DNA of 5,999 nt from Treponema sp. (GTDB taxonomy: Bacteria > Spirochaetota > Spirochaetia > Treponematales > Breznakiellaceae): positions 1 to 5,999 of the forward strand of contig JAISGE010000016.1 of NCBI GenBank assembly GCA_031263265.1. The letters run 5' to 3'. Within the stretch, counting starts at the first letter, position 1. The number at the start of each line of letters is the position of its first letter. The notes beneath the pieces are model-generated. The model was not told the origin of the DNA and did no database searches. It saw nothing but the letters and a program-made list of their open reading frames with translations. Of the stretch, positions 5,952-5,999 are shown piece after piece. The position numbers were made by a program, and so were the translations under genes.

Positions 5952-5999
5952 TCAGAAAAATATCTTGCCCGGATTCATGATGTTATGCGGATCCCAGGC
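5952..5999 (-). CDS. C-terminal tip of an FAD-linked oxidase (GlcD/LctD-type lactate dehydrogenase), partial
   Basis: Fifteen codons are visible, reading in from the right edge: [15 protein letters not shown], then TGA at 5954-5952. The ending D-P-x-x-I-[ML]-N-P-G-K-I-F is the characteristic C-terminus of FAD-binding oxidases such as GlcD glycolate oxidase and D-lactate dehydrogenases; it closes the C-terminal substrate and FAD-contacting domain. Position directly before a lactate permease supports lactate (or glycolate) as substrate. The rest of the gene is outside the window, so which subfamily it belongs to cannot be decided here. Confidence 0.8.
   Translation of the reverse strand, partial: AWDPHNIMNPGKIFF

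Noticed and set aside
1..5999. CRISPR array, tRNA or rRNA genes, transposase
   Set aside because: No regularly spaced direct repeats, cloverleaf, rRNA-like sequence or transposase motif was found on either strand.

Overview
The window looks like a bacterial chromosome segment with one AT-rich accessory insert. I lean towards a spirochaete, possibly a Treponema of the termite-gut type. This rests on the gene set and the flavour of the proteins, not on a marker gene, so taxonomy is tentative.

Layout: (1) 1-627 (+) is the GC-rich 3' end of a large DUF4132-family gene that begins outside the window. (2) About 690-1960 is an AT-rich island. It holds a broken remnant of a DUF262/DUF1524 (GmrSD-like, HNH) gene on the minus strand (732-1120), an orphan putative lipoprotein gene on the plus strand (1233-1787), and a long imperfect inverted repeat (1864-1958) with one core sequence resembling an integron attC half-site. 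(3) 1969-4155 (+) is a two-gene unit: a good extended -10 promoter, an arginine-repressor-family regulator (argR) and glucose-6-phosphate isomerase (pgi), 38 bases apart with a perfect Shine-Dalgarno before pgi. (4) 4167-4195 is a hairpin in the convergent gap. (5) 4198-5999 (-) is a lactate-utilisation unit: the last 15 codons of a GlcD/LctD-type FAD-linked dehydrogenase, then 23 bases later an L-lactate permease.

Function: Pgi links glucose-6-phosphate and fructose-6-phosphate. The convergent unit imports lactate and probably oxidises it. The order dehydrogenase then permease matches, as I recall, the lct operon of acetogens, where the dehydrogenase works with electron-transfer flavoproteins; those genes, if present, lie beyond the right edge. 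The ArgR-type protein controls an unknown regulon; no arginine genes are in view.

I found no convincing wholly new system. The most unusual part is the AT-rich island: a decayed restriction-type gene, an unrecognised lipoprotein-like ORF and a structured repeat squeezed between ordinary chromosomal genes.
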